64,000 nt of DNA from Actinobacteria bacterium HGW-Actinobacteria-4. GTDB taxonomy: Bacteria > Actinomycetota > Actinomycetes > Actinomycetales > Demequinaceae. Both the position numbers and the translations under genes were made by a program. Below are positions 25,203 through 33,937 of the stretch, piece by piece (position 1 is the first letter of the stretch; every line of letters starts with the position of its first letter). A model generated the notes under the pieces. It made no database searches and was not told the origin of the DNA. It saw nothing but the letters and a program-made list of their open reading frames with translations. The stretch is from the NCBI GenBank assembly GCA_002841315.1, contig PHEW01000003.1:186001-250000 (forward strand), read 5' to 3'.

Positions 25203-27707
25203 GTGACCTCCGCGACTCCTGACACAGACGAATCCCGCTACGACTTCCGCGCGCTTGAGGCCAAGTGGCTTCCCGTGTGGCAGGAGACGGAGCCGTTCCG
25301 CGCAGGTGGCGCTGATGACGACCGCCCCTCCAAGTACGTGCTTGACATGTTCCCGTATCCCTCTGGCGATCTCCACATGGGTCACGCCGAGGCGTACGCG
25401 TTGGGCGACGTGATTGCTCGGTATTGGGTTCAGCGCGGGTTCAACGTGTTGCACCCCATCGGCTGGGACTCGTTCGGTCTGCCCGCGGAGAACGCGGCGA
25501 TCAACCGTGGCCTCGACCCCCGCGGCTGGACCGAAGACAACATCGCACAGCAGCGGGCCTCGATGGAGCGCTACGCGTGCTCGTTTGACTGGACCCGCGT
25601 GCTCGCCACCCACCGGCCCGAGTACTACCGGTGGAACCAGTGGATCTTCACGCGCCTGTATGAGAAGGGTCTCGCGTATCGCAAACCCAGCCAGGTGAAC
25701 TGGTGTCCCAAGGACCAGACCGTTCTCGCCAACGAGCAGGTGGTGGGCGGCCTGTGCGAGCGCTGTGACACGCCCGTGACCAAGAAGAAGCTGACCCAGT
25801 GGTACTTCAAGATCACCGATTACGCTGACCGACTGCTGGATGACCTGGACACGCTGAAGGACACGTGGCCGTCCAAGGTAATCGCGATGCAGCGCAACTG
25901 GATTGGACGCTCGCAGGGTGCCGATGTCGTGTTCACGATCGAGGGCCGCGATCAGCCCATCGACATCTACACCACGCGCCCCGACACGTTGCACGGCGCG
26001 ACCTTCATGGTCGTGGCCGCCGACTCGGACTTGGCCGCGGAACTGGCGAGCACGGCCGATGCTGCCACCCAGGAGGCATTCGAGGCTTACCTTGCGACGG
26101 TGAAGGGCACCACGGAGATCGACCGGCTCAGTACTGACCGGCCGAAGACGGGTGTGTTCCTGGGTGCGTATGCCATCAACCCCGTCAACGGCGAGAAGCT
26201 CCCGATGTGGGCCTCCGACTACGTGTTGGCCGATTACGGTCACGGCGCGATCATGGCGGTGCCCGCGCACGATCAGCGGGACCTTGATTTTGCTCGCACC
26301 ATGGACTTGCCGGTGCGGACGGTGCTCGCGTGCCTCGATGAGGAAGGTCAGCCGCTTCCCGACCCCTCGGAATCGGGCGTTGCGACCACGGGCGAGGGCA
26401 CGCTGGTGAATTCTGGCTCGCTGGACGGGCTCGACAAGGCCGCTGCCATTGCGGCGATCACTGCGGAGCTTGAGGCCGCAGGCGCCGGGCGCGTGGCCAC
26501 CAACTATCGCTTGCGTGACTGGCTGATCTCCCGCCAGCGCTACTGGGGTACACCTATTCCGATTGTTCACTGCGCGGATTGTGGCGAGGTGCCCGTTCCC
26601 GACGATCAGCTACCAGTTGAACTCCCGGCGAGCGAGGGCCTGGACCTCAAGCCCAAGGGCCAGTCGCCGCTGGCCGCCGCGACGGACTGGGTCAACGTGC
26701 CGTGCCCGAACTGCGCGGGACCGGCCAAGCGCGACACGGACACCATGGACACCTTCGTGGACTCGTCGTGGTACTTCCTGCGGTATCTGTCGCCCACCAA
26801 GACCGACGGCCCGTTCGACTCCGCCGAGGCTTCACGCTGGGCGCCCGTGGACCAGTACGTGGGCGGCGTCACTCACGCGATCCTGCACCTCCTGTACGCG
26901 CGCTTCTTCACGAAGGCGCTTCACGACATGGGCCACGTCAACTTCGAGGAGCCCTTCCTGGCACTGCTCAACCAAGGCATGGTGCAAATGGACGGCTCGA
27001 CGATGTCGAAGTCTCGCGGCAACTTGGTGCGCCTGAGCGAGCAACTCGACGAGTACGGTGTGGACGCGGTGCGCCTCACGATGGCCTTCGCGGGTCCCCC
27101 GGAAGACGACATCGACTGGGCCGACGTCTCGCCTGCGGGCTCGATGAAGTTCCTGGCGCGCGCCTGGCGGCTGGCACGCGATGTCACCAGCGAACCTGGC
27201 GTGGACCCAGCAACGGGCGACGTCGTCTTGCGGTCGCACACGCACAAGACTCTCGCTGAGTGTGCCCAGTTGGTGGAAGGCTTCCGCTTCAACGTGGTGG
27301 TCGCCCGCACCATGGAGCTCGTCAATGTCACCCGCAAGGCTATTGACTCCGGGCCTGGTCCCGCCGATCCCGCCGTGCGCGAGGCCGCAGAAGCGGTCAC
27401 GGTGCTCCTGAGCCTGTTCGCCCCGTACTGCTCGGAAGACATGTGGGACATGCTGGGGCATTCGAACGTCGCGCACGCCGGCTACCCGGCGGTGGAGCCC
27501 GCGCTCTTGGTTGACGACACCGTCACCTGCGTAGTGCAGGTCGCGGGCAAGGTGCGGGACCGGCTCGAAGTCGCCCCGAGCATCGGCGAAGACGAGTTGC
27601 GTTCGTTGGCTCTCGGCTCGAGCGCCGTGGTGAAGGCGCTCAATGGGGCTGGGGTGCGCACCGTCATTGTGCGTGCGCCCAAGCTCGTCAACATCGTCCC
27701 TGCCTAG
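25203..27707 (+). CDS. leuS: Leucyl-tRNA synthetase
   Basis: Charges tRNA-Leu. 834 residues. Class I signatures: HIGH-type motif [14 protein letters not shown] near residue 55 and KMSKS-type MSKSRGN near residue 600. The CP1 editing domain is present between ([24 protein letters not shown]-like [13 protein letters not shown]). A zinc-type cysteine pair is seen in CADCGE and CPNCAG. GTG start at 25203 is six bases behind a -10 box. The C-terminal anticodon-binding region is complete to the stop at 27707. Confidence 0.98.
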   Translation: MTSATPDTDESRYDFRALEAKWLPVWQETEPFRAGGADDDRPSKYVLDMFPYPSGDLHMGHAEAYALGDVIARYWVQRGFNVLHPIGWDSFGLPAENAAINRGLDPRGWTEDNIAQQRASMERYACSFDWTRVLATHRPEYYRWNQWIFTRLYEKGLAYRKPSQVNWCPKDQTVLANEQVVGGLCERCDTPVTKKKLTQWYFKITDYADRLLDDLDTLKDTWPSKVIAMQRNWIGRSQGADVVFTIEGRDQPIDIYTTRPDTLHGATFMVVAADSDLAAELASTADAATQEAFEAYLATVKGTTEIDRLSTDRPKTGVFLGAYAINPVNGEKLPMWASDYVLADYGHGAIMAVPAHDQRDLDFARTMDLPVRTVLACLDEEGQPLPDPSESGVATTGEGTLVNSGSLDGLDKAAAIAAITAELEAAGAGRVATNYRLRDWLISRQRYWGTPIPIVHCADCGEVPVPDDQLPVELPASEGLDLKPKGQSPLAAATDWVNVPCPNCAGPAKRDTDTMDTFVDSSWYFLRYLSPTKTDGPFDSAEASRWAPVDQYVGGVTHAILHLLYARFFTKALHDMGHVNFEEPFLALLNQGMVQMDGSTMSKSRGNLVRLSEQLDEYGVDAVRLTMAFAGPPEDDIDWADVSPAGSMKFLARAWRLARDVTSEPGVDPATGDVVLRSHTHKTLAECAQLVEGFRFNVVVARTMELVNVTRKAIDSGPGPADPAVREAAEAVTVLLSLFAPYCSEDMWDMLGHSNVAHAGYPAVEPALLVDDTVTCVVQVAGKVRDRLEVAPSIGEDELRSLALGSSAVVKALNGAGVRTVIVRAPKLVNIVPA

Positions 27708-27762
27708 GGGCAATCCCCAGCAGCGAAGCGGCTCTCCAGGCGCGCAGGCCTCGAAGTGCCGC

Positions 27763-27768
27763 TAACCT
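27763..27768 (+). promoter_or_regulatory. degV-family gene -10 box, leaderless
   Basis: TAACCT ends seven bases before ATG 27776; no ribosome-binding site lies between. This spacing recurs at several genes in the window. Confidence 0.4.
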
Positions 27769-27775
27769 TAGGGCC

Positions 27776-28669
27776 ATGACTTCCCCGGTCGCTGTTGTCA
27801 CGGATTCCGCTGCCTCCCTTCCTCCTGAAGTCGCGCGAGCCTGGGGCATCCGCGTGGTGCCTTTGCAGGTCATTGTGGACGACGTCCCTCACGCAGAAGA
27901 TGCATCGCTTGGCCCTCAGGCCGTAGTCGAGGACCTACTGGCTGGCAAAGCAGTCTCGACCTCGCAGCCGAGTCCAGAAGCATTTGTGAGCGCCTTCGAG
28001 GCCGCCGCGCGTGCCGGCGCCACGGAGGTGGTCGCGGTGCTGATCTCCGGCAAGATGTCGGGCACGGTCAATGCAGCTCAGGCGGCTGCCGCGATGGTTG
28101 AGATTCCTGTCCATGTGGTGGACTCGAACACTCTCGCGATGGCCACCGGGTTTGCTGCGATTGCCGCCGCAGCCGTGGCCCGTGCAGACGGGACCGCACA
28201 CGAGGTTGCCGCAGAGGCTTCGCGAGTGGCCGAGTCCAGCTTGTGCGTCTTTACTGTCGACACCTTGGAGTACCTCCAGAAGGGCGGTCGGATTTCTCCG
28301 GCGGTCGCAGCCATCGGCAAGGTGCTCAGTGTGCGGCCGGTCCTGGCGATCGTGGACGGCGAGGTGGACCTCGTGGAGCGCGTGCGCACCACGGTGAAGG
28401 CGCGCCACGCACTCGTCAGCCGTGTGGAGGCCCACGTGGCCAGCCTCGGTAGCCCTGCTGTCGCTGTCATGGCGTTGGGAGACGCCTCACAGGGCGAGTA
28501 TGGAGACGACGCTGCCCGGGCCATTCTCGAACGGTGCCCCCACCTGTCTTCGCCGGTGCGTTCTGCGGTGAGCGCCGTGCTCGCGGTCCATACGGGTCCA
28601 GGCGCGCTCGCGGCCGTGGTGGCCGACATCCCGCGACACGTTTTCGAGAGAACGGCAACGCCTCGCTGA
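27776..28669 (+). CDS. DegV family fatty-acid-binding protein
   Basis: 297-residue cytoplasmic protein that by family binds a single fatty acid and may serve fatty-acid kinase FakA. Conserved parts are VAVVTDSAASLPPEVAR at the N-terminus, STSQPSPEAFVSAFE near residue 60, VAVLISGKMSGTVNAAQ and the lipid-site region LEYLQKGGRISPAVAAIGKVL. An AGTTGA/TCAACT inverted repeat spans its stop codon and may be a weak terminator. Confidence 0.93.
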   Translation: MTSPVAVVTDSAASLPPEVARAWGIRVVPLQVIVDDVPHAEDASLGPQAVVEDLLAGKAVSTSQPSPEAFVSAFEAAARAGATEVVAVLISGKMSGTVNAAQAAAAMVEIPVHVVDSNTLAMATGFAAIAAAAVARADGTAHEVAAEASRVAESSLCVFTVDTLEYLQKGGRISPAVAAIGKVLSVRPVLAIVDGEVDLVERVRTTVKARHALVSRVEAHVASLGSPAVAVMALGDASQGEYGDDAARAILERCPHLSSPVRSAVSAVLAVHTGPGALAAVVADIPRHVFERTATPR

Positions 28670-28764
28670 GTTGATGGACGTCAACTGATGTCCCCAGGCA
28701 CGCAAGGGTGCCCACGCCCTGCGCACCGGGCCCCGCTATCCTGACGAACGTGCGGCCGTGGCTC

Positions 28765-28770
28765 TAGCGT
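28765..28770 (+). promoter_or_regulatory. comEA -10 box, leaderless
   Basis: TAGCGT six bases before ATG 28777, with no ribosome-binding site in between. Confidence 0.35.
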
Positions 28771-28776
28771 CCTTCC

Positions 28777-29427
28777 ATGAGCGATGCAACGGACGCAGTG
28801 TCCGCACGGTGGCGGGAGGGACTCACGCGGTCCGCGGCGCGAGCCTATGAGGCCGCCCACGGCAACCCCATCCCCGAACAGCGCCGGGGGAGCAGGTGGA
28901 AGGTCGAGCCCCGGCTCGCGGTGACGCTCGCCCTCGTGGTGGGCCTGTTGTCGATCATGACCTACTGGAGTCTGAGGCCGACGCCAGTGGCGCCCGTTCC
29001 GCTCGCGGTGGTGCCGTCGGTTGGCAGTGTGACAAGCGATGTGGTGGTCCACGTTGCTGGGGCAGTGCACCAGCCAGGACTCGTGACGCTCAACACAGGC
29101 GCCCGTGTCGCAGACGCGGTGGACGTGGCTGGCGGCATGACTGCGAGCGCAGACACCTCGAGCGTCAACCTGGCGCGCACCCTCGTTGATGGTGAGCAGA
29201 TCTATGTGCCTGAGGTGGGAGAGGCCCTAGAATCCGGCAAGATCAACCTAAACCGGGCGGGACCGACTGAGCTCGAGGCGCTACCGGGAATCGGGCCCGC
29301 TCTTGCCGCGCGGATAGTCGCGGACCGAGAGACCAACGGCCCGTTCGCGACCGTATCGGAGTTGTCACGAGTCTCAGGAGTAGGCCCGGCGGTCGTGGAG
29401 AAAATCGCCTCACTGGCAACCGTGTGA
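28777..29427 (+). CDS. comEA: Competence protein ComEA, helix-hairpin-helix DNA-binding
   Basis: 216-residue membrane-anchored DNA receptor. One transmembrane helix near residues 45-65 (LAVTLALVVGLLSIMTYW), a SLBB domain (VVHVAGAVHQPGLVTLNTGARV) and a C-terminal helix-hairpin-helix pair (KINLNRAGPTELEALPGIG and FATVSELSRVSGVGPAVVEK). Works with ComEC, encoded next, in DNA uptake across the membrane. Many actinobacteria keep comEA-comEC without proven competence, so the activity is an inference. Confidence 0.94.
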   Translation: MSDATDAVSARWREGLTRSAARAYEAAHGNPIPEQRRGSRWKVEPRLAVTLALVVGLLSIMTYWSLRPTPVAPVPLAVVPSVGSVTSDVVVHVAGAVHQPGLVTLNTGARVADAVDVAGGMTASADTSSVNLARTLVDGEQIYVPEVGEALESGKINLNRAGPTELEALPGIGPALAARIVADRETNGPFATVSELSRVSGVGPAVVEKIASLATV

Positions 29428-31757
29428 TGAGCCCGCACGATGCCCGGCTGGTTCCCGCCGCGTTGGCCGCATACGTCGCAGCCGGCTCGCTGGTGGCGGG
29501 GTGGGTCCTCGTGGCGGTTGGCACGGTGGTGGCGCTCGTGGTCGGCGCACTGGTGGCCAGCAGGCACCGTGGCGCAGCCAGCTTGACACTGGCCGCCGTG
29601 ATCGCCACCATCGTGGCCACGGTGACGGCCGTTCACCTGGGCGCGCGGTGGCAAGGAGACTTGGCGCACGCCGTGGATAGCGAGCCTGTGCTCGTGAGCG
29701 CCACGATGATCCGCGAGCCTGTGCCGGTGCGAACGCCGAGCCTTGACGGAGAACGCAGGGTGCGAGTAGTACTCCGACTCGACGCATGGGCACCGGCATG
29801 TGGATGCACCCAGCCGGTTCAGGATGCACAGTGGCGTCAAACACGGGCAACTATCACGGTGATCGCCGGGCCGGAGTGGGGCCGTCTCACGTTTGGCGAG
29901 AGGGTCGTGGCGCTCGTGGACCTGCGGGCAACGCGTCCGGGCCGCGACGCCGCCGTTGCCTGGGGCGGGGAGATTGTCCACACTGGCACTGGGACCCGAG
30001 CGGATGAGGCCATCGCTCAGTTGCGGCGAGGGTTACGAGACGCGACCGCGCACCTACCGCCCCAGGTGCGAGGGCTCACTCGGGGCATGGTGATCGGGGA
30101 TACGTCTGACATGCCCCCGGAGCAGATCGACGCCATGCGGGTGACAAGCCTGGCGCACCTCACAGCCGTGTCCGGTGCTCACTTCGCGATCGTGCTGATG
30201 GCGACCTTCGGCTTGATGCGCCGATGGCGGTGGCCACGTCGCCTCCGCGCGGTCCTCGCCGGTGTGGTGATGGCAGGATTTGCAGCATTGGTCTTCCCCG
30301 AGCCGTCTGTGCTGCGGGCCCTGGCGATGTCAGTGGCGGTGTGCGCCGCGGTGTGGTGGGGGAGACCGGCTCACGCTTTGCCCGCGCTGGCGGCAGGGGT
30401 TATCGCCCTGCTGGTGTTGGACCCCTTTCTCGCGCTGTCCTACGGGTTCGCACTTTCCGTCGCTGCGGTCGCGGCGATTGTGGTGTGGGCTCCGACTCTT
30501 GCCGAGCGGCTACAGCGTTGGGTGACCCCTGCTTTGGCCAAGGTGATCTCAATCCCGCTCGCTGCGCAGGTGGCGTGCGCTCCGATTTTGGTGTTGATCA
30601 ACCCGGGGATTGGCGTCTACGGCGTCGCCGCAAACCTGGTGGCCGTGGCTTTCGCCGTGCCTGTGACACTGATGGGGATGCTCGCGGTGCTCACCGCCAT
30701 CGTTAGCGCGCCCGTGGCGGCTGCGGTGGCATCTGCGGCTGGCCTCGCCGCGTGGCCAATTGCATGGGTTTCCCTGGTGCTCGCGGAGGCCCCCGGATCC
30801 TGGATCACCTGGCCGGGCGGAGTTGCTGGCGCCTTGTCGCTTGCGGTTGTCTCCTTGACCATCATCGCCGCGACCACCGCCCGCCGGTTCCCTGACGGAT
30901 GGCGCATGACGGCCGTCCTTGCTGTGATCGTGCTGGTGACCGCGATGCCGTCGGTGCGGCAGTCGGTGGCCCCGGGTAGCCGGACTATCCCGGATTGGAG
31001 CATCGTGGTGTGCGACGTTGGCCAGGGCCACATGATGTTGGTGCGGGCGGCCCAGAACGCCGCAGTGGTGATCGACGTGGGCAGCCCGGGTCATGGCGGC
31101 GTTGAGTGCCTCAAGCGGCACGGCGTCGCTCACGTTCCGCTCCTCATCCTCACTCACCCCCACTCGGACCACGACGGGGCCGTGGCCGAGGTATCCAGGA
31201 GTGTCAGCATCGGCGCCGCCTGGTTCCCCGCCGCGGGGGCTACGCCGCCGCATGACCGCGCCTACCGTGAACTGGAAGAACGGGGGGTGCCGGTGACTAT
31301 CACCCAGGCGGGCGACGCTGCCACCATTGGCAATGTCGAGCTCGAGGTCTGGCATCCCTCGGGGTACATGGGGCAGAACAACCTCAACGACGCGAGCGTG
31401 GTCGTCAGTGGCAGGGCGGGCGCGGTTACCTTCCTCAACCTGGGTGACGTCGAAGAACCGGCACAGCAAACGTTGCTGGCCCGAGTCGCTGGCGGGTTCG
31501 CGGTGGACGTGGTGCTTGTCGCGCACCACGGCTCTGCCAAGCAGCACCCACCGTTTGTGGACGCCATTGACGCCCGCCTCGCGGCGGTGGGCGTGGGGGC
31601 AGACAATCGCCACGGACACCCCGCCGCGAGCGCCCTCGAACTCTACGGGGCGGGCGGGGCGCTGGTGCTACGCACCGACAAATGCGGTGATGTGCTGGTT
31701 GCCCGGCGCGAGGAATTAGTGGTGTCCGCAGACTGTGCCGACCTCATGGCAGGCTAG
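29427..31757 (+). CDS. comEC: ComEC/Rec2 family DNA-uptake channel
   Basis: 776 residues from ATG 29427 (GTG 29424 directly before it is also possible); overlaps the comEA stop. Three parts: N-terminal OB/DUF4131 region after two or three helices, the competence membrane domain with about eight helices (LTAVSGAHFAIVLM is the family hallmark near residue 245), and a C-terminal metallo-beta-lactamase-like domain with LILTHPHSDHDGAV and VLVAHHGSAKQ. The metal-ligand histidines are intact, consistent with a nuclease that degrades the non-transported strand. Confidence 0.94.
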   Translation: MSPHDARLVPAALAAYVAAGSLVAGWVLVAVGTVVALVVGALVASRHRGAASLTLAAVIATIVATVTAVHLGARWQGDLAHAVDSEPVLVSATMIREPVPVRTPSLDGERRVRVVLRLDAWAPACGCTQPVQDAQWRQTRATITVIAGPEWGRLTFGERVVALVDLRATRPGRDAAVAWGGEIVHTGTGTRADEAIAQLRRGLRDATAHLPPQVRGLTRGMVIGDTSDMPPEQIDAMRVTSLAHLTAVSGAHFAIVLMATFGLMRRWRWPRRLRAVLAGVVMAGFAALVFPEPSVLRALAMSVAVCAAVWWGRPAHALPALAAGVIALLVLDPFLALSYGFALSVAAVAAIVVWAPTLAERLQRWVTPALAKVISIPLAAQVACAPILVLINPGIGVYGVAANLVAVAFAVPVTLMGMLAVLTAIVSAPVAAAVASAAGLAAWPIAWVSLVLAEAPGSWITWPGGVAGALSLAVVSLTIIAATTARRFPDGWRMTAVLAVIVLVTAMPSVRQSVAPGSRTIPDWSIVVCDVGQGHMMLVRAAQNAAVVIDVGSPGHGGVECLKRHGVAHVPLLILTHPHSDHDGAVAEVSRSVSIGAAWFPAAGATPPHDRAYRELEERGVPVTITQAGDAATIGNVELEVWHPSGYMGQNNLNDASVVVSGRAGAVTFLNLGDVEEPAQQTLLARVAGGFAVDVVLVAHHGSAKQHPPFVDAIDARLAAVGVGADNRHGHPAASALELYGAGGALVLRTDKCGDVLVARREELVVSADCADLMAG

Positions 31758-31761
31758 GGGC

Positions 31762-32751
31762 ATGGCCGCCCGCACCGCCCCAGCTCCCGCCACGTGGCAC
31801 GCGGCGAAGCCTGCTCCGTTGGTGCTCGTGATGGGGCCCGAGACTGTGCTCGCGGAACGCGCCGTCGAGCGGATCCTTGCGCGCATGCGAGCCGATGACC
31901 GATCAATCGACGTGACGAGGTTGGATGCGGGCTCCTACTCGCGCGGCGCACTCATGGCCGCCACCAGCCCCTCGCTCTTTGCCGATCCCGGCGCGGTCAT
32001 TGTGGAGAGCGCCGAGACGATGAACGACGAGTTCCTGGCGGATGCCCTCGCCTACGTAGGCTCACCTGATCCTGACGCGGTGGTCATCATTCGTCACGGC
32101 GGAGGAGTGCGCGGCAAGAAGCTGCTCGACGCGCTGCGCGCATCAAAGACTCCCGAGTACACGTGCCCTGCTATCAAGCGCGACAACGAGCTTGTGGACT
32201 TCGTTCAAGGAGAGTTCGAGCGCGCTCAGCGTGCGATTCCCGCGAAGGCGGTCAGGGCGCTCGTGGACGCCGTCGGCGCTGACATTGCCGAACTCGCCGC
32301 AGCTAGCCAGCAGTTGATGAACGATGTCGACGGCACTGTCGACGAGCAGACCGTCGCCCGGTACTACGGCACCCGAGTGAACGCGACTGGATTCGCGGTC
32401 GCCGATGCTGCGGTAGCTGGCAAGACTGGCGAGGCCCTCGCGCTCGTCAGGCACGCCCTGGCGACCGGGACGGACCCCGTGCCGTTAGTGGCGGCACTTG
32501 CGAGCAAGCTACGCATCCTGGCCAAGGTGGGCGCGGCACGCGGCCGCAACCTCGACCCAGTGAAGGACCTCTCGCTCGCGCCTTGGCAAGTGGACCGGGC
32601 GCGGCGCGAACTTCAACGTTGGACGGCAGACACGCTCGCCGACGCGATCGAGGCAGTCGCCCAGGCCGACGCCGAGGTCAAGGGCGCGGGCCGGGCACCC
32701 CAGTTCGCAGTGGAGCGGGCTGTGCGGACAGTCTCCCAACTCGCTCAGTAG
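31762..32751 (+). CDS. holA: DNA polymerase III subunit delta
   Basis: Clamp-loader subunit that opens the sliding clamp. 329 residues from ATG 31762. The usual HolA features are visible: N-terminal APLVLVMGPETVLAERAVERI in place of a working P-loop, the central GALMAATSPSLFADPGAVIVE, and the C-terminal DPVPLVAALASKLRILAKV and APWQVDRARRELQRW. Following comEC directly is the common gene order in bacteria. Confidence 0.95.
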   Translation: MAARTAPAPATWHAAKPAPLVLVMGPETVLAERAVERILARMRADDRSIDVTRLDAGSYSRGALMAATSPSLFADPGAVIVESAETMNDEFLADALAYVGSPDPDAVVIIRHGGGVRGKKLLDALRASKTPEYTCPAIKRDNELVDFVQGEFERAQRAIPAKAVRALVDAVGADIAELAAASQQLMNDVDGTVDEQTVARYYGTRVNATGFAVADAAVAGKTGEALALVRHALATGTDPVPLVAALASKLRILAKVGAARGRNLDPVKDLSLAPWQVDRARRELQRWTADTLADAIEAVAQADAEVKGAGRAPQFAVERAVRTVSQLAQ

Positions 32752-32772
32752 TGGCGACGGCACGAATGTGAT

Positions 32773-33519
32773 TTAGGCGAGTGCGAACTCCGCGTCGATA
32801 CCGTCGTCTCGGCTTCCCACGAGGCCGCGATCAACGGTGATCGCGGGTTCGAAGCAGTGGCCCTGAAAGAGATCGAAGGATAGTTGCTGGCATTCGGCGA
32901 GTGCCGCCGCCGTTTCGAGTCGCTCGGCGATGAGGGTGCATCGGCTCTGACGCGCTAGGTCGACGAGCTGAGGGCCGCGTGCTGTGAGGTCTCGATAGTC
33001 GATCTTCACGAAGTCCGCATGGTCGAGCAGGGCCACTTGCGACCGAGTGCCGATGAAGTCATCGATCGCCACCCTGAACCCTTGAGCGCGGAGTTCGCCG
33101 AGCCTCGCGCGGAGTGCGTCGTCTGCGTAGGCCGACTCGACCACTTCGATCACCACCTGGTTGGGGTCGCAATGGAGGTGGTCACGTTCCACGAGGTACG
33201 AGCGCGTGAAGTTGACGAACGCGGGCAGCCCCTCGGTGATGTGGGGGCCTCGGTGGAATGCTGCGGCGATGACATGTTCTGTTGCCCGGTCCTGTTGGCG
33301 GGCGTTCCACAGGTCTACCCGTAGGCCCAAGCGTCCCGGTGCGCGGAAGAGCAACTCGTAACCCGCGAGATCCCGTGCGGCGGTGAAGATTCCTTGCCTG
33401 CCTACCAAGGTGCGGGAAGTCAGCGAGGGCGCGTGCCTGCCGGTGCGTGGCAGGTGCCACAGGCGAGGTGGTGAGGTGGGCAGATCGGGCACGTTCTGGA
33501 CACTAGCGAGCACCAACAC
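32773..33519 (-). CDS. EAL-domain protein, YuxH-like without HDOD domain
   Basis: About 248 residues, a stand-alone EAL domain of the type found at the front of EAL-HDOD proteins (FTAARDLAGYELLFR). The residues that hold metal and c-di-GMP in active EAL enzymes can be matched: E in YELLF, N in VNFTRSYL, E in VIEVVES, DD in VAIDDFIG, K and D in FVKIDYRDL, E in LIAERLET, Q in FQGHCF. The DDFGTG loop is altered to DDFIGTR and no HDOD domain follows. The start is uncertain: the longest frame begins at GTG 33519, directly at the end of the rpsT terminator; GTG 33492 is an alternative. No Shine-Dalgarno is seen at either. Confidence 0.75.
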   Translation of the reverse strand: MLVLASVQNVPDLPTSPPRLWHLPRTGRHAPSLTSRTLVGRQGIFTAARDLAGYELLFRAPGRLGLRVDLWNARQQDRATEHVIAAAFHRGPHITEGLPAFVNFTRSYLVERDHLHCDPNQVVIEVVESAYADDALRARLGELRAQGFRVAIDDFIGTRSQVALLDHADFVKIDYRDLTARGPQLVDLARQSRCTLIAERLETAAALAECQQLSFDLFQGHCFEPAITVDRGLVGSRDDGIDAEFALA

Positions 33520-33552
33520 AAATGCCCCGCACGCCTACGGCGAGTCGGGGCA
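33520..33552 (-). terminator. Intrinsic terminator of rpsT
   Basis: On the minus strand TGCCCCG pairs with CGGGGCA (7 pairs) and an inner CGCC-GTA-GGCG adds four more, followed by TTT. It starts 14 bases after the rpsT stop and ends at the first possible codon of the EAL gene. Confidence 0.75.
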
Positions 33553-33565
33553 CGTTGTGGGGTGT

Positions 33566-33826
33566 CTACAGTGCAGAAACCTGCTTGGCGAGGGCGGACT
33601 TGCGGTTCGCCGCCTGGTTCTCGTGAATGACGCCTTTGGAAGCGGCCTTGTCAAGCTTGGTGGTCGCAACCTTGAGTGCGCTTTGAGCGACGGCCTTGTC
33701 ACCCGAGGCGATCGCTTCGCGCACCTTGCGCACGTGGGTCTTCAACTCCGAGCGCACGGCGACATTGCGCACGCGGGCCTTCTCGTTGGTGCCGATGCGC
33801 TTGATCTTGGACTTGATGTTTGCCAC
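33566..33826 (-). CDS. rpsT: Ribosomal protein S20
   Basis: 86-residue basic helical protein of the small subunit, starting [18 protein letters not shown] from GTG 33826 with GAGG as ribosome site about ten bases upstream. The rest ([17 protein letters not shown] and [20 protein letters not shown]) is typical S20. A TAGCAT box at 33902-33897 may be its -10, giving a leader of roughly 70 bases. It is followed by a strong terminator. Confidence 0.96.
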   Translation of the reverse strand: MANIKSKIKRIGTNEKARVRNVAVRSELKTHVRKVREAIASGDKAVAQSALKVATTKLDKAASKGVIHENQAANRKSALAKQVSAL

Positions 33827-33937
33827 AGGGATCCTCAAACAGTGTTGGAAAGATTGGTGGGGTGTGGCGCAAACGTCACGCACACACGACCGCTCATGCT
33901 ACCAGCCTCGGGGCCCTTTTTGCGAACCCGTGCGCAA

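Noticed and set aside
23703..26570. A 955-codon open frame on the minus strand
   Set aside because: It lies opposite three well-conserved plus-strand genes (alpha-E, transglutaminase, leuS) and its translation is Arg/His-rich without any domain; long antisense frames are expected at this GC content.
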